From Polaromonas sp. (GTDB lineage: Bacteria; Pseudomonadota; Gammaproteobacteria; Burkholderiales; Burkholderiaceae_C): 64,000 nt of DNA. Positions within the stretch are counted from its first letter, which is position 1. Every line of letters starts with the position of its first letter. The stretch is taken from contig JAQGNE010000028.1 in NCBI GenBank assembly GCA_028291985.1, positions 36,320-100,319 on the forward strand. The letters are read 5' to 3'. The translations under genes and the position numbers were made by a program. This document shows, in pieces, positions 1 through 10,414 of the stretch. Below the pieces are notes generated by a model. It made no database searches, was not told the DNA's origin, and was given only the letters and a program-made list of their open reading frames with translations.

Positions 1-1510
1 GCGCTGGCTGATGAGGGCCGAGCCGGTAGACAGGAAGCCGTCCCGGTTTGCAGGCATGGCGCAAACGGTACTTTTGCTGCTGGCGCTGGCAGTCGTGGCT
101 GGCCTTGCCGTGGTCTATCAGGTGATTGCGTATGAGCTGGTCTTTGCTGCGGTTGACCTCAAGGCGCAGCCGCTCACAGGACCGTGGCTGCCACCGCGTC
201 AGCCGGGCCTCTTGATTGCGGCGGGACTTGCCATCACCGTTTTGTGCATTCACGGGACGCCCGGCTTTCTCAACCTGTCATCGTTCCATAACCTGTACAC
301 GGCTCGCCTGAAGCGCGCGTATCTGGGCGCTGCCAACCCCGCACGCCTGCGCGCACTGGGCCGTAAAACCGGAGCGGGTGGGCGTGACCGAAGCGATGCT
401 TTCGTAAGCGAAGTGGTTGCCGGTGACGAGCCGGCCTCTGTGGACGACTACCTGAGCGCCAACCGGTTGCTGGGTATCGAGCACATCATTAATGTCACGC
501 TCAACCAGCGCGTCAGCCCGACTTCTCCGACCCTGGCAAAAGACCGCCAGGGCGTGCCCATGTGTCTTGCCGGCCAGGGCATCTTCGTCAACTCGCCGCA
601 GGGTCCCACCATCAAACCGTGGTTTGACCTGGAATTGATGAAGCGCTCGCCGCTCTCGCTGGGGCAATGGATCGCCATATCGGGCGCGGCATTTTCGGTG
701 GGGGTCGGCAAGGAGACCAAGCCTGGCTATGCGCTGCTGGCCTTTCTGGCCAACGTGCGAACGGCCTACTGGTGGCGCACGCCCAGACTGGCGCAAGGCG
801 ATGTACCGTTTGGCGAGAGAGTTCCTGTGGCTCGAAAGCGGCCCGGCGAAGGCACCTGGACCTACCTCTACGAGGAAGCCCTGTGCCGGTTTGCCGGCAT
901 ACCCGGCCGCTACTGGTATTTGTCAGACGGCGGGCACTTTGACAACACCGCGGTTTATGAGCTGATACGCCGCAAGGAAAAAATAATCTTCGCCAGCGAT
1001 GACGGTGCCGACCCCTGCTATCTTTTCGACGACCTGACGAACCTGATACGCAGGGCGCGTATCGATTTTGGTGCCGAACTGGTCATCCGTAGCGCCGCCG
1101 ATATCGAAAAGCTCGGTGAGGTTTGCGGCTTCGGAAGCCCGGAGGATTTTCGGCAAAGCAGAGCCCGCCGCGCGGCTATGCCCTATGCAGTGTGGGTGGA
1201 GGTTTATCACGACAACCCCGGCACCGGGAGCCCGCGCGATACCCTTGCCGAAAAGCCGGATGCGGTGGTGGTGTTTATCAAGCCTGCATTGCCAGACCAG
1301 TTGCCGGGCGATTTGTGCCACTACGCGCAAACCCACCCGGATTTTCCGCAGGAAACCACGGCAGACCAGTTCTTTGACGAAGCGCAGTGGGAAAGCTACC
1401 GCGCGTTGGGGCAGACGCTGGTGTCGCGGCTGCTGGCGCAGAACATTTTTTCGGCTATCGAAACCCGGCTTTGGCGTACCGGGCGTGACCTGGCCACAAA
1501 CGGCGGCTAA
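1..1510 (+). CDS. Patatin-like phospholipase, C-terminal part (cut by left edge)
   Basis: The frame is open to the left edge, so the 5' part lies outside; the first visible Met is at base 11. Counting from it, hydrophobic segments lie at about residues 16-45 and 66-82, and a D-G-G motif (SDGGHFDN, Asp about 306) matches the catalytic Asp of the patatin Ser-Asp dyad. The G-x-S-x-G nucleophile elbow expected before the membrane segments is not visible. Family members hydrolyse acyl esters of lipids; the substrate is unknown. The TAA stop overlaps the kynA stop of the opposite strand by two bases, so the genes converge without a spacer. Confidence 0.75.
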   Translation, partial: RWLMRAEPVDRKPSRFAGMAQTVLLLLALAVVAGLAVVYQVIAYELVFAAVDLKAQPLTGPWLPPRQPGLLIAAGLAITVLCIHGTPGFLNLSSFHNLYTARLKRAYLGAANPARLRALGRKTGAGGRDRSDAFVSEVVAGDEPASVDDYLSANRLLGIEHIINVTLNQRVSPTSPTLAKDRQGVPMCLAGQGIFVNSPQGPTIKPWFDLELMKRSPLSLGQWIAISGAAFSVGVGKETKPGYALLAFLANVRTAYWWRTPRLAQGDVPFGERVPVARKRPGEGTWTYLYEEALCRFAGIPGRYWYLSDGGHFDNTAVYELIRRKEKIIFASDDGADPCYLFDDLTNLIRRARIDFGAELVIRSAADIEKLGEVCGFGSPEDFRQSRARRAAMPYAVWVEVYHDNPGTGSPRDTLAEKPDAVVVFIKPALPDQLPGDLCHYAQTHPDFPQETTADQFFDEAQWESYRALGQTLVSRLLAQNIFSAIETRLWRTGRDLATNGG

Positions 1511-2358
1511 AGATCGGTGCGCAGCTTCCATATCTCCGGAAACAGCACCACATCCAGCATCTTGCGCAAGTAACTCACGCCCCCCGTGCCACCGGTGCCG
1601 CGTTTGAATCCGATGACACGCTCGACCGTGGTGACGTGGCGAAAGCGCCAGAGGCGAAAAGCGTCTTCCAGGTCGGTCAGTTCTTCGCCCAGCTGGTACA
1701 GGTCCCAATGCGTTTGGGGCTGGCGGTAGGCCACCAGCCAGGCTTGCTCGACTTCATCGCTCTCGACGTAGCCTTGCGTCCAGTCGCGGCTGGTATGACT
1801 GTCGGGAACCGGAAGACCGCGGCGAGCAAGCAGCCGCAAGGCCTCGTCGTAAAGCGATGGCGCCTCATAAGCCGCCTGCACCTGCGCCAGCAGGCCGGGC
1901 CGGTGCGCATGGGGTTTGAGCATGGCGGCATTCTTGTTGCCCAGCGCAAACTCGATGCAACGGTACTGTGCGCTTTGAAACCCGCTGGAATTGGCGAGAT
2001 ACGGACGGATCGCGCTGTATTCCGGCGGCGTCATGGTGGCCAGGACATCCCACCCGTGCACCAGCTGCTCCATGATGCGGCTGACGCGGGCAAGCTTCTT
2101 GAACGCGCTGCCCAGGTCATCCTCGGCGACGTTGGCAATGGCGGCGCGCAGCTCATGCAGCATCAGCTTCATCCAGAGTTCGCTGGTCTGGTGCTGGATG
2201 ATGAAGAGCATCTCGTTGTGGTCAGGCGAGAGCGGTTTTTGCGCGCTGAGGATGGCATCGAGTTGCAGGTAGTCGCCATAGCTCATGGACTTGCTGAAGT
2301 CGAGTTGGGCTTTTTCTTCAGCCACGATGTCGGCGGGCTTCTTCACGGTGGGCTTCAT
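1507..2358 (-). CDS. kynA: Tryptophan 2,3-dioxygenase
   Basis: Haem dioxygenase that opens the indole ring of L-tryptophan to N-formylkynurenine, the first step of the kynurenine route. The 283-residue product has family hallmarks: an N-terminal [13 protein letters not shown] helix that lines the haem pocket, the [13 protein letters not shown] segment holding the haem-ligand His, and the GTGGTGG loop near the C-terminus. The ATG at 2358 shares one base with the kynU stop (TGATG), which implies translational coupling; a longer in-frame start at 2400 would run into kynU and was not used. Third gene of kynB-kynU-kynA. Confidence 0.96.
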   Translation of the reverse strand: MKPTVKKPADIVAEEKAQLDFSKSMSYGDYLQLDAILSAQKPLSPDHNEMLFIIQHQTSELWMKLMLHELRAAIANVAEDDLGSAFKKLARVSRIMEQLVHGWDVLATMTPPEYSAIRPYLANSSGFQSAQYRCIEFALGNKNAAMLKPHAHRPGLLAQVQAAYEAPSLYDEALRLLARRGLPVPDSHTSRDWTQGYVESDEVEQAWLVAYRQPQTHWDLYQLGEELTDLEDAFRLWRFRHVTTVERVIGFKRGTGGTGGVSYLRKMLDVVLFPEIWKLRTDL

Positions 2359-3659
2359 CACGTCACCGCGTTCTTCTGGGCAAAAGCAGGCTGTCGCCAT
2401 TCGCCGCTTTCCAGCACTTGCCTGAGGTGTTCGACCGCGGTCCAGACATCCTCAAAGCCGGTGTACAGCGGCGTGAAACCGAAACGCAGGATGTCCAGTT
2501 GGGATGCCAGCGGACCTGACGCATCGCCAGCACGGAAATCGCCAATGACGCCGCGCGCGACCAGTGCCTGCACGATGGCGTAGGCACCTTCGGCCCGGCT
2601 CAGGCTGACCTGAGAGCCGCGCTCGCCATGCGCCAGTGGCGTGGCAATCGCCAGACCATGACCGGCACAGCCCTGGTTCACCAGGTCAATGAACACGTCG
2701 GTCAGCGCCAGCGATTTGTGGCGCAGCGCCGCCATGCCACCGAAAGGCGCGGCAGCCAGAATGGCATCGAGCCCGCAGTCGAGCGCCGTGAGGCTCAGCA
2801 TCGGCTGCGTGCCGCACAGGTAGCGGTTAATGCCAGGGGCGGGTTGGTAGCCGGGCGTGAAGGCAAAGGGCGATGCATGACCCCACCAGCCCGACAGCGG
2901 CTGCCAGAAGCGTTCGACATGGTGCGCATGGACCCAGACAAACGCTGGCGCGCCTGGGCCGCCGTTCAGGTATTTGTAGCCGCAACCCACGGCAAAGTCA
3001 GCCTTAACGCCGTTCAGGTCAACCGGCACTGCGCCAGCGCTGTGCGCAAGGTCCCACACCGTCAGGATGCCTGCGGCATGCGCGGCGGCCGTCATGGCCG
3101 CCATGTCGTGCATGGCACCCGTTCGGTAATTGACGTGCGTCAGCATCAGCACCGCTGCATCGGCTGTCATCGCCGCTGACAGGTCATCAGGCTCCACCAG
3201 CAACAGCTGCAGGCCGCGTGCCTTGCACAGGCCTTCTGCAATGTACAGGTCGGTTGGAAAATTGCTGCGCTCGCTGACTACCACGCGGCGCCCGGGCCCA
3301 TCGGCAGCGGCTAGGTTCAGGGCTGCGCTCAATACCTTGTACAGGTTGACCGATGTGCTGTCGGTGACCACCACCTCCCCGGGCTCGGCACCGATCAGCT
3401 GCGCGATTTTGTCGCCCACGCGTTGCGGCAGGTCAAACCAGCCGGCACTGTTCCAGGAACGAATCAGGCCCTGGCCCCACTCCGCAATGACGGCATGCGC
3501 AACCCGGTCCACGGCGGCCCTGGGAAGCACGCCCAGGGAATTGCCGTCCAGATAGATCAGCCCTTCCGGCAGCATGAATTGTTGGCGCAAATCGCGCAGC
3601 GGGTCTTGCGCATCGAGGGCGCGGCAGTCATCCAGTTTCAAGGTCATGGGATCGGTCAT
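2358..3659 (-). CDS. kynU: Kynureninase
   Basis: PLP enzyme that cleaves L-kynurenine to anthranilate and alanine. The roughly 433-residue product is normal for the family; the [11 protein letters not shown] segment contains the Schiff-base lysine, and GNSLG near residue 40 is the usual N-terminal signature. ATG at 3659 follows the kynB stop by one base; a TTG three codons earlier (3668) would overlap kynB and is less likely. It lies between kynB and kynA, so the operon converts tryptophan to anthranilate in three steps. No kyn regulator is encoded nearby. Confidence 0.96.
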   Translation of the reverse strand: MTDPMTLKLDDCRALDAQDPLRDLRQQFMLPEGLIYLDGNSLGVLPRAAVDRVAHAVIAEWGQGLIRSWNSAGWFDLPQRVGDKIAQLIGAEPGEVVVTDSTSVNLYKVLSAALNLAAADGPGRRVVVSERSNFPTDLYIAEGLCKARGLQLLLVEPDDLSAAMTADAAVLMLTHVNYRTGAMHDMAAMTAAAHAAGILTVWDLAHSAGAVPVDLNGVKADFAVGCGYKYLNGGPGAPAFVWVHAHHVERFWQPLSGWWGHASPFAFTPGYQPAPGINRYLCGTQPMLSLTALDCGLDAILAAAPFGGMAALRHKSLALTDVFIDLVNQGCAGHGLAIATPLAHGERGSQVSLSRAEGAYAIVQALVARGVIGDFRAGDASGPLASQLDILRFGFTPLYTGFEDVWTAVEHLRQVLESGEWRQPAFAQKNAVT

Positions 3660-3660
3660 T

Positions 3661-4308
3661 TCATGCAAGCTCGCGCAGGATGGCGCGTACCGGCGATGCG
3701 TCAGCGCGCATCAGTTTGAGGGGCAGGGCGATCAGCTCATAGTCGCCCTCGGGAACGTCATCAAGCACCAGGTTTTCCAGCACCCGCAGGTCATGCGCCA
3801 GCAACTGCTGGTGGCTCGGCAGGTGCTGGCTGGTAGCGGGGTCAACGCTGGGGGTGTCAATGCCGACAAGTGCTATGCCTTTTGTAGCTAAAAGCCCGAT
3901 TGTTTCGGGGGCTATGGCTATAAAAGACGCCCACGATTGACTTGCCGTGTTGCTGGTGCGCAGCAGCACGCGCCCCGGCAGGTCCGGCAGTGCATGCGCA
4001 ATATGCAGGGGCAAGACCAGCGGGCCACAGTCGATGCAATGGATGACGCGACAAGGGCCGATATAGGTGGCCAGGTCAAGCTCGCCGGAACTGGCGCCGC
4101 CATTGGCATAGTGCATCGGTGCATCCGCATGGGCGCCGGTGTGGGGCGACAGCGTAATACTGTTGACGTTGACCGGGCATTCCGGCGAGCGTGAAAAATG
4201 CAGCCGCTGGCAATACGCGGTGTCTCCGGGGAACACGGGCGATTGCTCGTCCACCGGCGGCGATATGTCCCAGATGCGGGGTGTGCTTGCATGGGTTTGG
4301 CGGGTCAT
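3661..4308 (-). CDS. kynB: Kynurenine formamidase (arylformamidase)
   Basis: Hydrolyses N-formylkynurenine to kynurenine and formate. At 215 residues it is the bacterial cyclase-like, metal-dependent type: [12 protein letters not shown] (about residues 56-67) is the HxGxHxDxPxH metal motif, and WDISPP at the N-terminus is typical. First gene of the operon. Codons 140-146 (ATKGIAL) sit on an AT-rich palindrome of the dispersed GCTA-N9-TAGC family; the reading frame is kept and the protein aligns without a gap by eye, so function is probably retained. Confidence 0.95.
   Translation of the reverse strand: MTRQTHASTPRIWDISPPVDEQSPVFPGDTAYCQRLHFSRSPECPVNVNSITLSPHTGAHADAPMHYANGGASSGELDLATYIGPCRVIHCIDCGPLVLPLHIAHALPDLPGRVLLRTSNTASQSWASFIAIAPETIGLLATKGIALVGIDTPSVDPATSQHLPSHQQLLAHDLRVLENLVLDDVPEGDYELIALPLKLMRADASPVRAILRELA
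3872..3888 (+). repeat. GCTA-N9-TAGC palindrome inside kynB
   Basis: The 17 bases GCTATGCCTTTTGTAGC have exact GCTA and TAGC arms. The flank (AAAGCCCGAT, then GGGGGCTATGGCTATAAAA to 3925) is AT-rich against the local GC-rich coding sequence and resembles the flanks of the murJ copy when read on the other strand. Confidence 0.6.
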
Positions 4309-4549
4309 GCCGCAAAGGTAGCACCGCTCGATTTTGCGTGGTGTCGGTTATTTCCAACAATGGACAAAGAGTTCATGACGGTACCGGTAGGGCCAACCTG
4401 AGGCGAGACCTTGACAGTTGCTAGCCATCCCGTTTTGAAAAGCCCTGAGAGTCCGTTGCAAAATTAGTGTTGACAATGTGAAGGCAGACTGTCGACGAGA
4501 AGCTCTACAGCATCTGCTATTTTTGACAAACCCAGAAAGAGACAAGCTC
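4309..4549. other. Spacer between kynB and the SDR gene
   Basis: This 241-bp spacer separates two divergent genes and must hold both promoters. TTGACA-like hexamers occur (about 4410 and 4472 on the + strand), but no convincing -10 or palindromic operator could be fixed. No coding potential was seen. Confidence 0.3.
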
Positions 4550-5323
4550 ATGAGCAGCCCATCAGACACAGACAAAAACAGCGGCAAGATTGCATTGGTT
4601 ACCGGTGCCGGCACCGGCATTGGCAAAGAAGTGGCACTGGCCTTCTTGCGTGAAGGTTACAGCGTGGTGCTGGCAGGGCGCCGCATCGAGCCCTTGAATG
4701 AAGTGGTGAAGCTGTCGGGTTCTGATCGCGCGCTGGTAGTTGCCTGCGATGTCAGCCGGCCAGAGTCGGTGGACGCGCTGTTCGCTGCCATCCAGCAGAC
4801 CTTTGGCCGTCTGGATGTGCTGGTCAATAACGCGGGTGTGAACGCACCGCGGGAAAATTTTGAGGACCTGACCTTTGACCAATGGCAGAACGTCGTGAAC
4901 ATCAACCTCACCGGATCGTTTCTGTGCGCGCAAGGTGCCATGCGCCTGATGAAGAATCAGCTGCCGCAAGGCGGACGCATCATCAATAACGGATCTATAT
5001 CGGCCCACGCGCCGCGCCCCAACTCAGCGCCTTACACCGCCACCAAGCACGCCATCACCGGCCTGACGAAATCCATCTCGCTGGACGGCCGCAAATACAA
5101 CATCGCCTGCGGTCAGATTGATATTGGCAATGCCATGACCGAGTTGGCTGCACGCATGGCCACCGGTGTGCCGCAGGCCAACGGCGAGATCGCCATCGAG
5201 CCGATGATGGAAGCCCGTCAGGTGGCCGATGCTGTGCTGCACATGGCGTCGCTTCCGCTGTCGACCAATGTCCAGTTCATGACCATCATGGCGACGAAGA
5301 TGCCATTTGTAGGGCGTGGCTGA
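4550..5323 (+). CDS. SDR-family oxidoreductase
   Basis: Classical short-chain dehydrogenase of 257 residues: TGAGTGIG nucleotide-binding glycine motif near residue 18, NNAG, and an S-x11-Y-x3-K catalytic set (NGSIS then YTATKHA). The substrate cannot be read from the sequence. ATG at 4550 is preceded by a weak AAAGAGA purine stretch; the longer frame from 4478 adds 24 residues upstream of the Rossmann fold with no SDR similarity. It stands alone, divergent from kyn and convergent with argF. Confidence 0.85.
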   Translation: MSSPSDTDKNSGKIALVTGAGTGIGKEVALAFLREGYSVVLAGRRIEPLNEVVKLSGSDRALVVACDVSRPESVDALFAAIQQTFGRLDVLVNNAGVNAPRENFEDLTFDQWQNVVNINLTGSFLCAQGAMRLMKNQLPQGGRIINNGSISAHAPRPNSAPYTATKHAITGLTKSISLDGRKYNIACGQIDIGNAMTELAARMATGVPQANGEIAIEPMMEARQVADAVLHMASLPLSTNVQFMTIMATKMPFVGRG

Positions 5324-5358
5324 ACGCCAGCACTGATGGCCCCCACAAGCGGTGTTCA

Positions 5359-5378
5359 CGGCGGCTTGAAGTCCGCCG
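5359..5378 (+). terminator. Possible terminator after the SDR gene
   Basis: A CGGCGG/CCGCCG stem with an 8-nt loop lies 36 bases after the SDR stop, followed after CGCCGC by TTTTATTG. The U tract is short and offset, so this is a weak call. Confidence 0.35.
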
Positions 5379-5413
5379 CGCCGCTTTTATTGATCTTTGT
5401 CCGGATGTGCCTG

Positions 5414-6346
5414 TCAGGCCACGCGGCCCAGCAACAGGTATTCCATCAGTGCCTTCTGCACATGCATCCGGTTTTCAGCTTCGTCCCACACCACCGATTG
5501 CGGCCCGTCGATCACTTCTGCCTCGACCTCTTCGCCGCGGTGCGCAGGCAGGCAGTGCATGAAGAGCGCATCCGGCCTGGCCGCACGCATCATCTCGCGG
5601 TCCACGCACCAGTCGGCAAAGGCTTTCTGGCGTACTTCGTTCTCAGCCTCATAACCCATGCTGGTCCACACATCGGTGGTGACCAGGTCGGCTCCGGCGC
5701 AAGCCTGCATCGGGTCTTTGAAGACCTGGTAGCTGTCCGCTGACCGGATGCCTGCAATCGACTGGTCGACCTCATAGCCGCCAGGCGTGCTCAGGTGTAC
5801 CTTGAAGCCCAGGATCTCGCTGGCCTGCAGCCAGGTGTTGGCCATGTTGTTGCCGTCGCCCACCCAGGCAACCGTCTTGCCCCGGATGCTGCCGCGATGC
5901 TCGATATAGGTAAAGATGTCCGCCAGGATCTGGCACGGATGAAACTCATTCGTCAGGCCATTGATGACGGGCACCCGCGAGTTCTCGGCAAACGAAACAA
6001 TCTTGGTCTGCTCATAGGTGCGAATCATCACCAGGTCGACCATGCGGCTGATGACTTTGGCGCTGTCTTCTATCGGCTCGGCCCTGCCCAGCTGGCTGCC
6101 TTCGGTGGTGAGGTTGACCACACTGCCGCCCAGCTGGTACATGCCGGCCTCAAAACTCACGCGGGTGCGGGTTGAAGCCTTCTCGAAGATCATGGCCAGC
6201 GTGCGGTCCGTCAGGGGCTGGTGCTTTTCATAGGCCTTGAATTTCTTTTTGATGAAGCTTGCGCGCTCGAAAAGATAGGCATATTCGCTGGCGTTAAGGT
6301 CACTGAACTGCAGGTAGTGCCTGATCGTCTGCTCTGTGTGGCTCAT
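5414..6346 (-). CDS. argF: Ornithine carbamoyltransferase
   Basis: Makes citrulline from ornithine and carbamoyl phosphate in arginine synthesis. The 310-residue product carries STRTR (carbamoyl-phosphate binding, about residue 56), the HPCQ segment and HCLPAHRG near the C-terminus (ornithine and active-site Cys), all intact. Its ATG overlaps the argD stop by four bases (ATGA), so the two are translationally coupled in an argD-argF operon. Confidence 0.97.
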   Translation of the reverse strand: MSHTEQTIRHYLQFSDLNASEYAYLFERASFIKKKFKAYEKHQPLTDRTLAMIFEKASTRTRVSFEAGMYQLGGSVVNLTTEGSQLGRAEPIEDSAKVISRMVDLVMIRTYEQTKIVSFAENSRVPVINGLTNEFHPCQILADIFTYIEHRGSIRGKTVAWVGDGNNMANTWLQASEILGFKVHLSTPGGYEVDQSIAGIRSADSYQVFKDPMQACAGADLVTTDVWTSMGYEAENEVRQKAFADWCVDREMMRAARPDALFMHCLPAHRGEEVEAEVIDGPQSVVWDEAENRMHVQKALMEYLLLGRVA

Positions 6347-7557
6347 GCTTTTTCTCTCAAGAGCTGCTTGATCAGCGGGGCCAGAATTGCAACGACTTCA
6401 TCGGCTTCGGCAGGGGTCATGATGAGCGCCGGAACCATGCGGATCACCGTGTCGGCGGTGACGCTGATCAGCAGGCCCGCATCGGCGGCATGTTTGAGCA
6501 ATTCTCCACACGGCACGGTGAGCTCAATACCCAGCATCAGGCCGCGGCCGCGGATGTCCTTCACGCCGGCAAGGCCGGCCAGCTCGCGTGTGAACCCGGC
6601 CTTGAGTTGCTCGCCTGTCCTGACGGCGTTGGCAATCAGGTTGTCTTCTTCCATGATGCGAATGGTTTCCACACCAGCGCGCATCGCCAGCGGGTTTCCA
6701 CCGAATGTGGTGCCGTGGTTGCCGGGCTGAAAAATATGGGCGGCTTTCGCCCCGGCGACCACAGCGCCGATCGGCACACCCGAGCCCAGCCCCTTGGCCA
6801 GCGGCATGACATCGGGCTTGATGCCCGACCACTGGTGTGCAAACCATTTGCCAGTGCGTCCCATGCCGCACTGCACCTCGTCGATCATCAGTAACCAGTC
6901 GCGTTCATCGCACAGTTGCCTGACTTGCCGCATGTAGTCGTCGCTCATGGGATGAACGCCACCTTCGCCCTGAATCGCTTCAAAGAACACGGCGACCACA
7001 TTCGGGTTGTTGGCGGTTGCCTTTTTGATGGCGTCGATGTCGTTGAGCGGCACCCGGATGAACCCTTCGACCAGCGGGCCGAAACCGGCCTGTACTTTCG
7101 GGTTTCCCGTAGCGCTCAGGGTGGCAATGCTGCGGCCGTGAAAGGCTTTTTCATAGACCACTACCTCGGGCCGTGCGATGCCCTTGTCGTGGCCGAACTT
7201 GCGCGCCAGCTTGAGCGCGGCTTCATTGGCTTCCAGGCCTGTTGAGCAGAAGAAAACATTTTCCAGGCCTGACAGCTCCACCAGTTTGGCCGCCAGGATT
7301 TCCTGCAGCGGCACATGGTAGTAGTTGGAGCAATGGATCATCTTGCCCAGCTGGTCTTGCAACGCCGGCACCAGTCTGGCGTGGTTGTGGCCGAGGGTAT
7401 TGACCGCAATGCCGCCCAGCGCGTCGAGGTAGCTTTTGCCGTTCACGTCCCACACGCGGCATCCCTGGCCATGCGACAGGGCAATGGGCAAACGCCCGTA
7501 GGTGTTCATCACATGCGGGGAAGCGGCTTCGATAGTCGGGGGCAGGGCAGCGGTCAT
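6343..7557 (-). CDS. argD: Acetylornithine aminotransferase
   Basis: Class III PLP aminotransferase of the arginine pathway (N-acetylglutamate semialdehyde to N-acetylornithine). The 404-residue product shows the CSTGLEANEAALKLAR phosphate-binding region, DEVQCGMGRTG, and LAKGLGSG with the PLP lysine. ATG at 7557 has a GGAG ribosome site; the open frame to 7707 adds 50 residues with no family similarity. Forms an operon with argF, divergent from the DUF3579 gene. Confidence 0.96.
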   Translation of the reverse strand: MTAALPPTIEAASPHVMNTYGRLPIALSHGQGCRVWDVNGKSYLDALGGIAVNTLGHNHARLVPALQDQLGKMIHCSNYYHVPLQEILAAKLVELSGLENVFFCSTGLEANEAALKLARKFGHDKGIARPEVVVYEKAFHGRSIATLSATGNPKVQAGFGPLVEGFIRVPLNDIDAIKKATANNPNVVAVFFEAIQGEGGVHPMSDDYMRQVRQLCDERDWLLMIDEVQCGMGRTGKWFAHQWSGIKPDVMPLAKGLGSGVPIGAVVAGAKAAHIFQPGNHGTTFGGNPLAMRAGVETIRIMEEDNLIANAVRTGEQLKAGFTRELAGLAGVKDIRGRGLMLGIELTVPCGELLKHAADAGLLISVTADTVIRMVPALIMTPAEADEVVAILAPLIKQLLREKA

Positions 7558-7747
7558 GGGAACTCCGGGCTGGTACAGCAACAGGTTAGGGACGCCAAAC
7601 AAAAAGGTCGTCCCTGCAAGGCGACGACGTTGATACGATTTTAGGGCCACCGCATCACGCCATACATGAGGATCGTGCATTACACCAATGCATGCCCCCT
7701 GCGCCACCGTCGCTCACAGGGCCACTGGAAAGCCGCCTGGAAAGTCG

Positions 7748-7772
7748 TTAGTCTTATATAAGATAGAATTCT
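7748..7772 (+). promoter_or_regulatory. Probable promoter region of the DUF3579 gene
   Basis: Within the 277-bp argD/DUF3579 spacer, the AT-rich stretch CTTATATAAGATAGAATTC contains the perfect palindrome CTTATATAAG (7752-7761) and two -10-like hexamers (TATAAG, TAGAAT). No clear -35 is assigned. The rest of the spacer shows no gene. Confidence 0.35.
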
Positions 7773-7834
7773 TGTGCGCTGCAACAACGCAAGCTGCCAA
7801 CACCTGGCACGCCTTTTTACCCTCCAGTTTTCCG

Positions 7835-8146
7835 ATGGTTTCCAACTCCGCCAAAGAAGTTTTTATTCAGGGTGTCACCCGTGATGGCAAGACCTTCAGG
7901 CCGAGCGATTGGGCAGACCGGCTGTGCGGCGTGATGAGCCAGTTCCGCCCTGGCGGACCGCAGCCCGGGAGCCATCTGACCTATTCACCCTGGTGCGTAC
8001 CCACCGTCGTCAATGGCGTGAAGTGCGTGGTCGTCAACGCGCAGCTGCGCGAACTGGAACCCATGGCCTGGGATTTCGCCATCAACTTTGCTCGCGATAA
8101 CGATTTGCAAATTGCCGAAGCCTGTCTGGTGCCTGATCGCCCCTGA
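7835..8146 (+). CDS. DUF3579 protein
   Basis: Small conserved protein (103 residues) of the DUF3579 family, common in beta-proteobacteria and often found next to argF; function unknown. ATG at 7835 gives the usual N-terminus (MVSNSAKEVFIQGVT); the open frame from 7688 is a non-homologous extension through the promoter. Conserved features are the FRPSDWADRLCG and SPWCVPTVVNG segments. Followed 50 bases later by a strong hairpin terminator. Confidence 0.85.
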   Translation: MVSNSAKEVFIQGVTRDGKTFRPSDWADRLCGVMSQFRPGGPQPGSHLTYSPWCVPTVVNGVKCVVVNAQLRELEPMAWDFAINFARDNDLQIAEACLVPDRP

Positions 8147-8196
8147 CGAGCCGACGCTTGCGCTGCGTCATTCAGCTACCTGAATATGTCAGGCAC

Positions 8197-8224
8197 AAAA
8201 AAGCCGTCTTGCGACGGCTTTTTT
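8197..8224. terminator. Bidirectional Rho-independent terminator
   Basis: AAAAAAGCCGTC-TTGC-GACGGCTTTTTT is a perfect 12-bp stem (6 GC-rich pairs plus A/T tracts) with a 4-nt loop. It lies between the convergent DUF3579 and rpsT genes and has a U tract on both strands. Confidence 0.92.
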
Positions 8225-8304
8225 GTCTTCACTTGCAGCGCACCCTGCAAAACGGCAGACTGGCTGGTTCAGGCAGTCAGTCCGGGCGATGCCCGATCAG
8301 TTGA

Positions 8305-8625
8305 TCAGGCGGTTTTTGCGGCAGCAGGTGCTGCCAGCGCGAGGGCTTTCACCTTGCTCGACAGGCGGGACTTGTCACGCGCTGCCTTGTTCTTGTGGAA
8401 GATGCCCTTGTCGGCAACGCTGTCGACAATGCTTTGCGCCTTGGCGAACATGTCTTTGGCTTTGTCCCTGTCACCGGCCGCCACGGCTTTTTCAACGTTT
8501 TTGACAGCGGTACGGTACTGGGAACGCAGCGAGGTGTTCGCGGCATTGAGTTTGACGTCCTGGCGGACGCGTTTACGGCCTGATGCCAGGCGCGGGTTCT
8601 TTTTCTTGGGTTTGGCGGTTGCCAT
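8305..8625 (-). CDS. rpsT: 30S ribosomal protein S20
   Basis: Binds 16S rRNA during small-subunit assembly. The 106-residue, very basic product begins [18 protein letters not shown] and has the family pattern of long amphipathic helices ([34 protein letters not shown]). The C-terminal Ala-rich tail ([13 protein letters not shown]) is slightly long. AAGGA lies at a good distance before the ATG. Divergent from murJ, an arrangement usual in Burkholderiales. Confidence 0.97.
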   Translation of the reverse strand: MATAKPKKKNPRLASGRKRVRQDVKLNAANTSLRSQYRTAVKNVEKAVAAGDRDKAKDMFAKAQSIVDSVADKGIFHKNKAARDKSRLSSKVKALALAAPAAAKTA

Positions 8626-8754
8626 AAATGAATTCCTTTAAGACCTGGAAGACCAGGCGGTGGTCTGCGGATGTTGCAAGCGAAGCCCCTGATTATATCT
8701 TGCCGCCACATTCGCTCGCTGGGTGCGCAAGCGTGGTCGCTATAAACTCCCCGA

Positions 8755-10320
8755 GTGTCACTTTTCAAAGCCGCCTCTACCGTATCCGTGCTGACGCTTG
8801 TTTCCCGCATTACCGGCCTGGTGCGCGAGCTGTTGATGGCTTCCACCTTCGGCGCCAGTGCCATGACGGATGCGTTCAATGTGGCGTTTCGCATTCCAAA
8901 CCTGTTTCGCCGCATGTTTGCCGAAGGCGCTTTCAGCCAGGCTTTTGTGCCGGTTCTGGCTGCCAGCAAGGCCCGGCACGGTGAGGCTGAAACCAAGCTG
9001 CTGATCGACAAGGTTGCGACACTGCTGACCTGGGCGCTGCTGCTGACCTGCTTTGTGGGTGTGGCCGCAGCACCGCTGCTGGTATGGGCGATGGCAAGCG
9101 GCCTCAAGCAGGAGCCTCAAGGCTATTCGTCGGCAGTTTTCATGACCCGCTGGATGTTTCCCTACATCGGCTTCATGTCGCTGGTGGCGCTGTCGTCGGG
9201 CGTGCTGAACACCTGGCGCAGGTTTGCGGTTCCGGCGGCCACGCCGGTCTTGCTGAACGTGGCGATGATTGCAGCCGCCTGGCAGGGCGCGCCGTGGTTC
9301 GCATCACGCGGCATCGAGCCGATCTACGCGATGGCGGTGGGCGTCATGGTGGGCGGTGCGCTCCAGCTGGCTGTACAGGTTCCGGCGCTGCTGCGCCTCG
9401 GATTGCTGCCGAAAATATCATTGAATTTGGCGCTAGCCCGTGAAGCTTGGGCGGACCCAGCTACAAAAAACATAGTTAAGTTGATGCTGCCTGCGCTGCT
9501 GGGTGTCAGCGTCGCGCAGATCTCGCTGCTCATCAACACTCAGATTGCGTCCTACCTGACGCCCGGCAGTGTGAGCTGGCTCACCTACGCTGACCGCCTG
9601 ATGGAGTTTCCGACGGCGCTGCTGGGCGTGGCGATCGGTGTCGTGCTGACGCCTCAGCTGGCAGCGGCCAAGGCGGCCAACGATCCGGAAAAGTATTCAG
9701 CCATGCTCGACTGGGGCTTGCGTATCGTGGTGCTGCTGGCCGTGCCATGCGGCGTCGCCTTGCTCACCTTTGCCCAGCCGCTGGTCGCCACGCTATACCA
9801 CTATGGCGCGTTTTCAGCGCGTGATGTGCAGCAGACCACCACGGCGCTGATGGGCTACGGCGCCGGGCTGCTCGGACTGGTGGCAATCAAGGTGTTGGCG
9901 CCTGGCTTTTACGCCAGCCAGAATATCAAGACCCCGGTACGTATCGCGCTGGTGGTCTTGGTTATCACCCAATTGCTGAACATGGCGCTGGTGCCAGCGT
10001 TCCAGCATGCCGGTCTTGCGCTGGCGATCGGGTTTGGCGCGCTGATCAACGCCCTGTTGCTGTTGATCGGCCTGATCCGCCGGGGCAGCTACCGGCCTGC
10101 GGCAGGCTGGTTGATCTTTTCCGCCCAGGTGGTGGGAGCGAGCGCGTTGCTGGCGGCGTTTCTGTTGTGGTCGGCCGAGCATGTTGACTGGATCGGCCTG
10201 AAGTCGGCATATTTGCAACGGATTGGCCTTCTTGCTTCCGTCCTGCTTGCATCGGCTGCGCTGTACTTTGCGGCACTTTGGGCGTCTGGCCTCAAGCTGC
10301 GCCAGCTGATTCGCCGTTAA
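8755..10320 (+). CDS. murJ: Lipid II flippase MurJ
   Basis: MOP-superfamily inner-membrane flippase moving lipid II across the cytoplasmic membrane for peptidoglycan synthesis. 521 residues with about 14 hydrophobic segments; the N-terminus (SVLTLVSRITGLVRE, then AMTDAFNVAFRIPNLFRRMFAEGAFSQ split over two segments) is the family signature. The start is GTG at 8755. The cytoplasmic loop around residues 222-242 (LNLALAREAWADPATKN) is encoded by an AT-rich stretch containing a dispersed palindrome (9460-9476); the frame is intact. Confidence 0.96.
   Translation: MSLFKAASTVSVLTLVSRITGLVRELLMASTFGASAMTDAFNVAFRIPNLFRRMFAEGAFSQAFVPVLAASKARHGEAETKLLIDKVATLLTWALLLTCFVGVAAAPLLVWAMASGLKQEPQGYSSAVFMTRWMFPYIGFMSLVALSSGVLNTWRRFAVPAATPVLLNVAMIAAAWQGAPWFASRGIEPIYAMAVGVMVGGALQLAVQVPALLRLGLLPKISLNLALAREAWADPATKNIVKLMLPALLGVSVAQISLLINTQIASYLTPGSVSWLTYADRLMEFPTALLGVAIGVVLTPQLAAAKAANDPEKYSAMLDWGLRIVVLLAVPCGVALLTFAQPLVATLYHYGAFSARDVQQTTTALMGYGAGLLGLVAIKVLAPGFYASQNIKTPVRIALVVLVITQLLNMALVPAFQHAGLALAIGFGALINALLLLIGLIRRGSYRPAAGWLIFSAQVVGASALLAAFLLWSAEHVDWIGLKSAYLQRIGLLASVLLASAALYFAALWASGLKLRQLIRR
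9460..9476 (+). repeat. GCTA-N9-TAGT palindrome inside murJ
   Basis: GCTACAAAAAACATAGT fits the 17-bp family with one arm mismatch. Together with GGGCGGACCCA just upstream it closely matches the opposite-strand copy in kynB (GGGCTTTTAGCTACAAAAGG). It falls in a loop-coding part of murJ. Confidence 0.55.
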
Positions 10321-10414
10321 GGCAGGGGCAACGGCGATTGCATGGGCGGCAGGGCGGGTTTGTGCGCACCGGGCAGTGCGTGCTGTAGCAGGCAATCTGT
10401 GAGAAAGTAGGGCC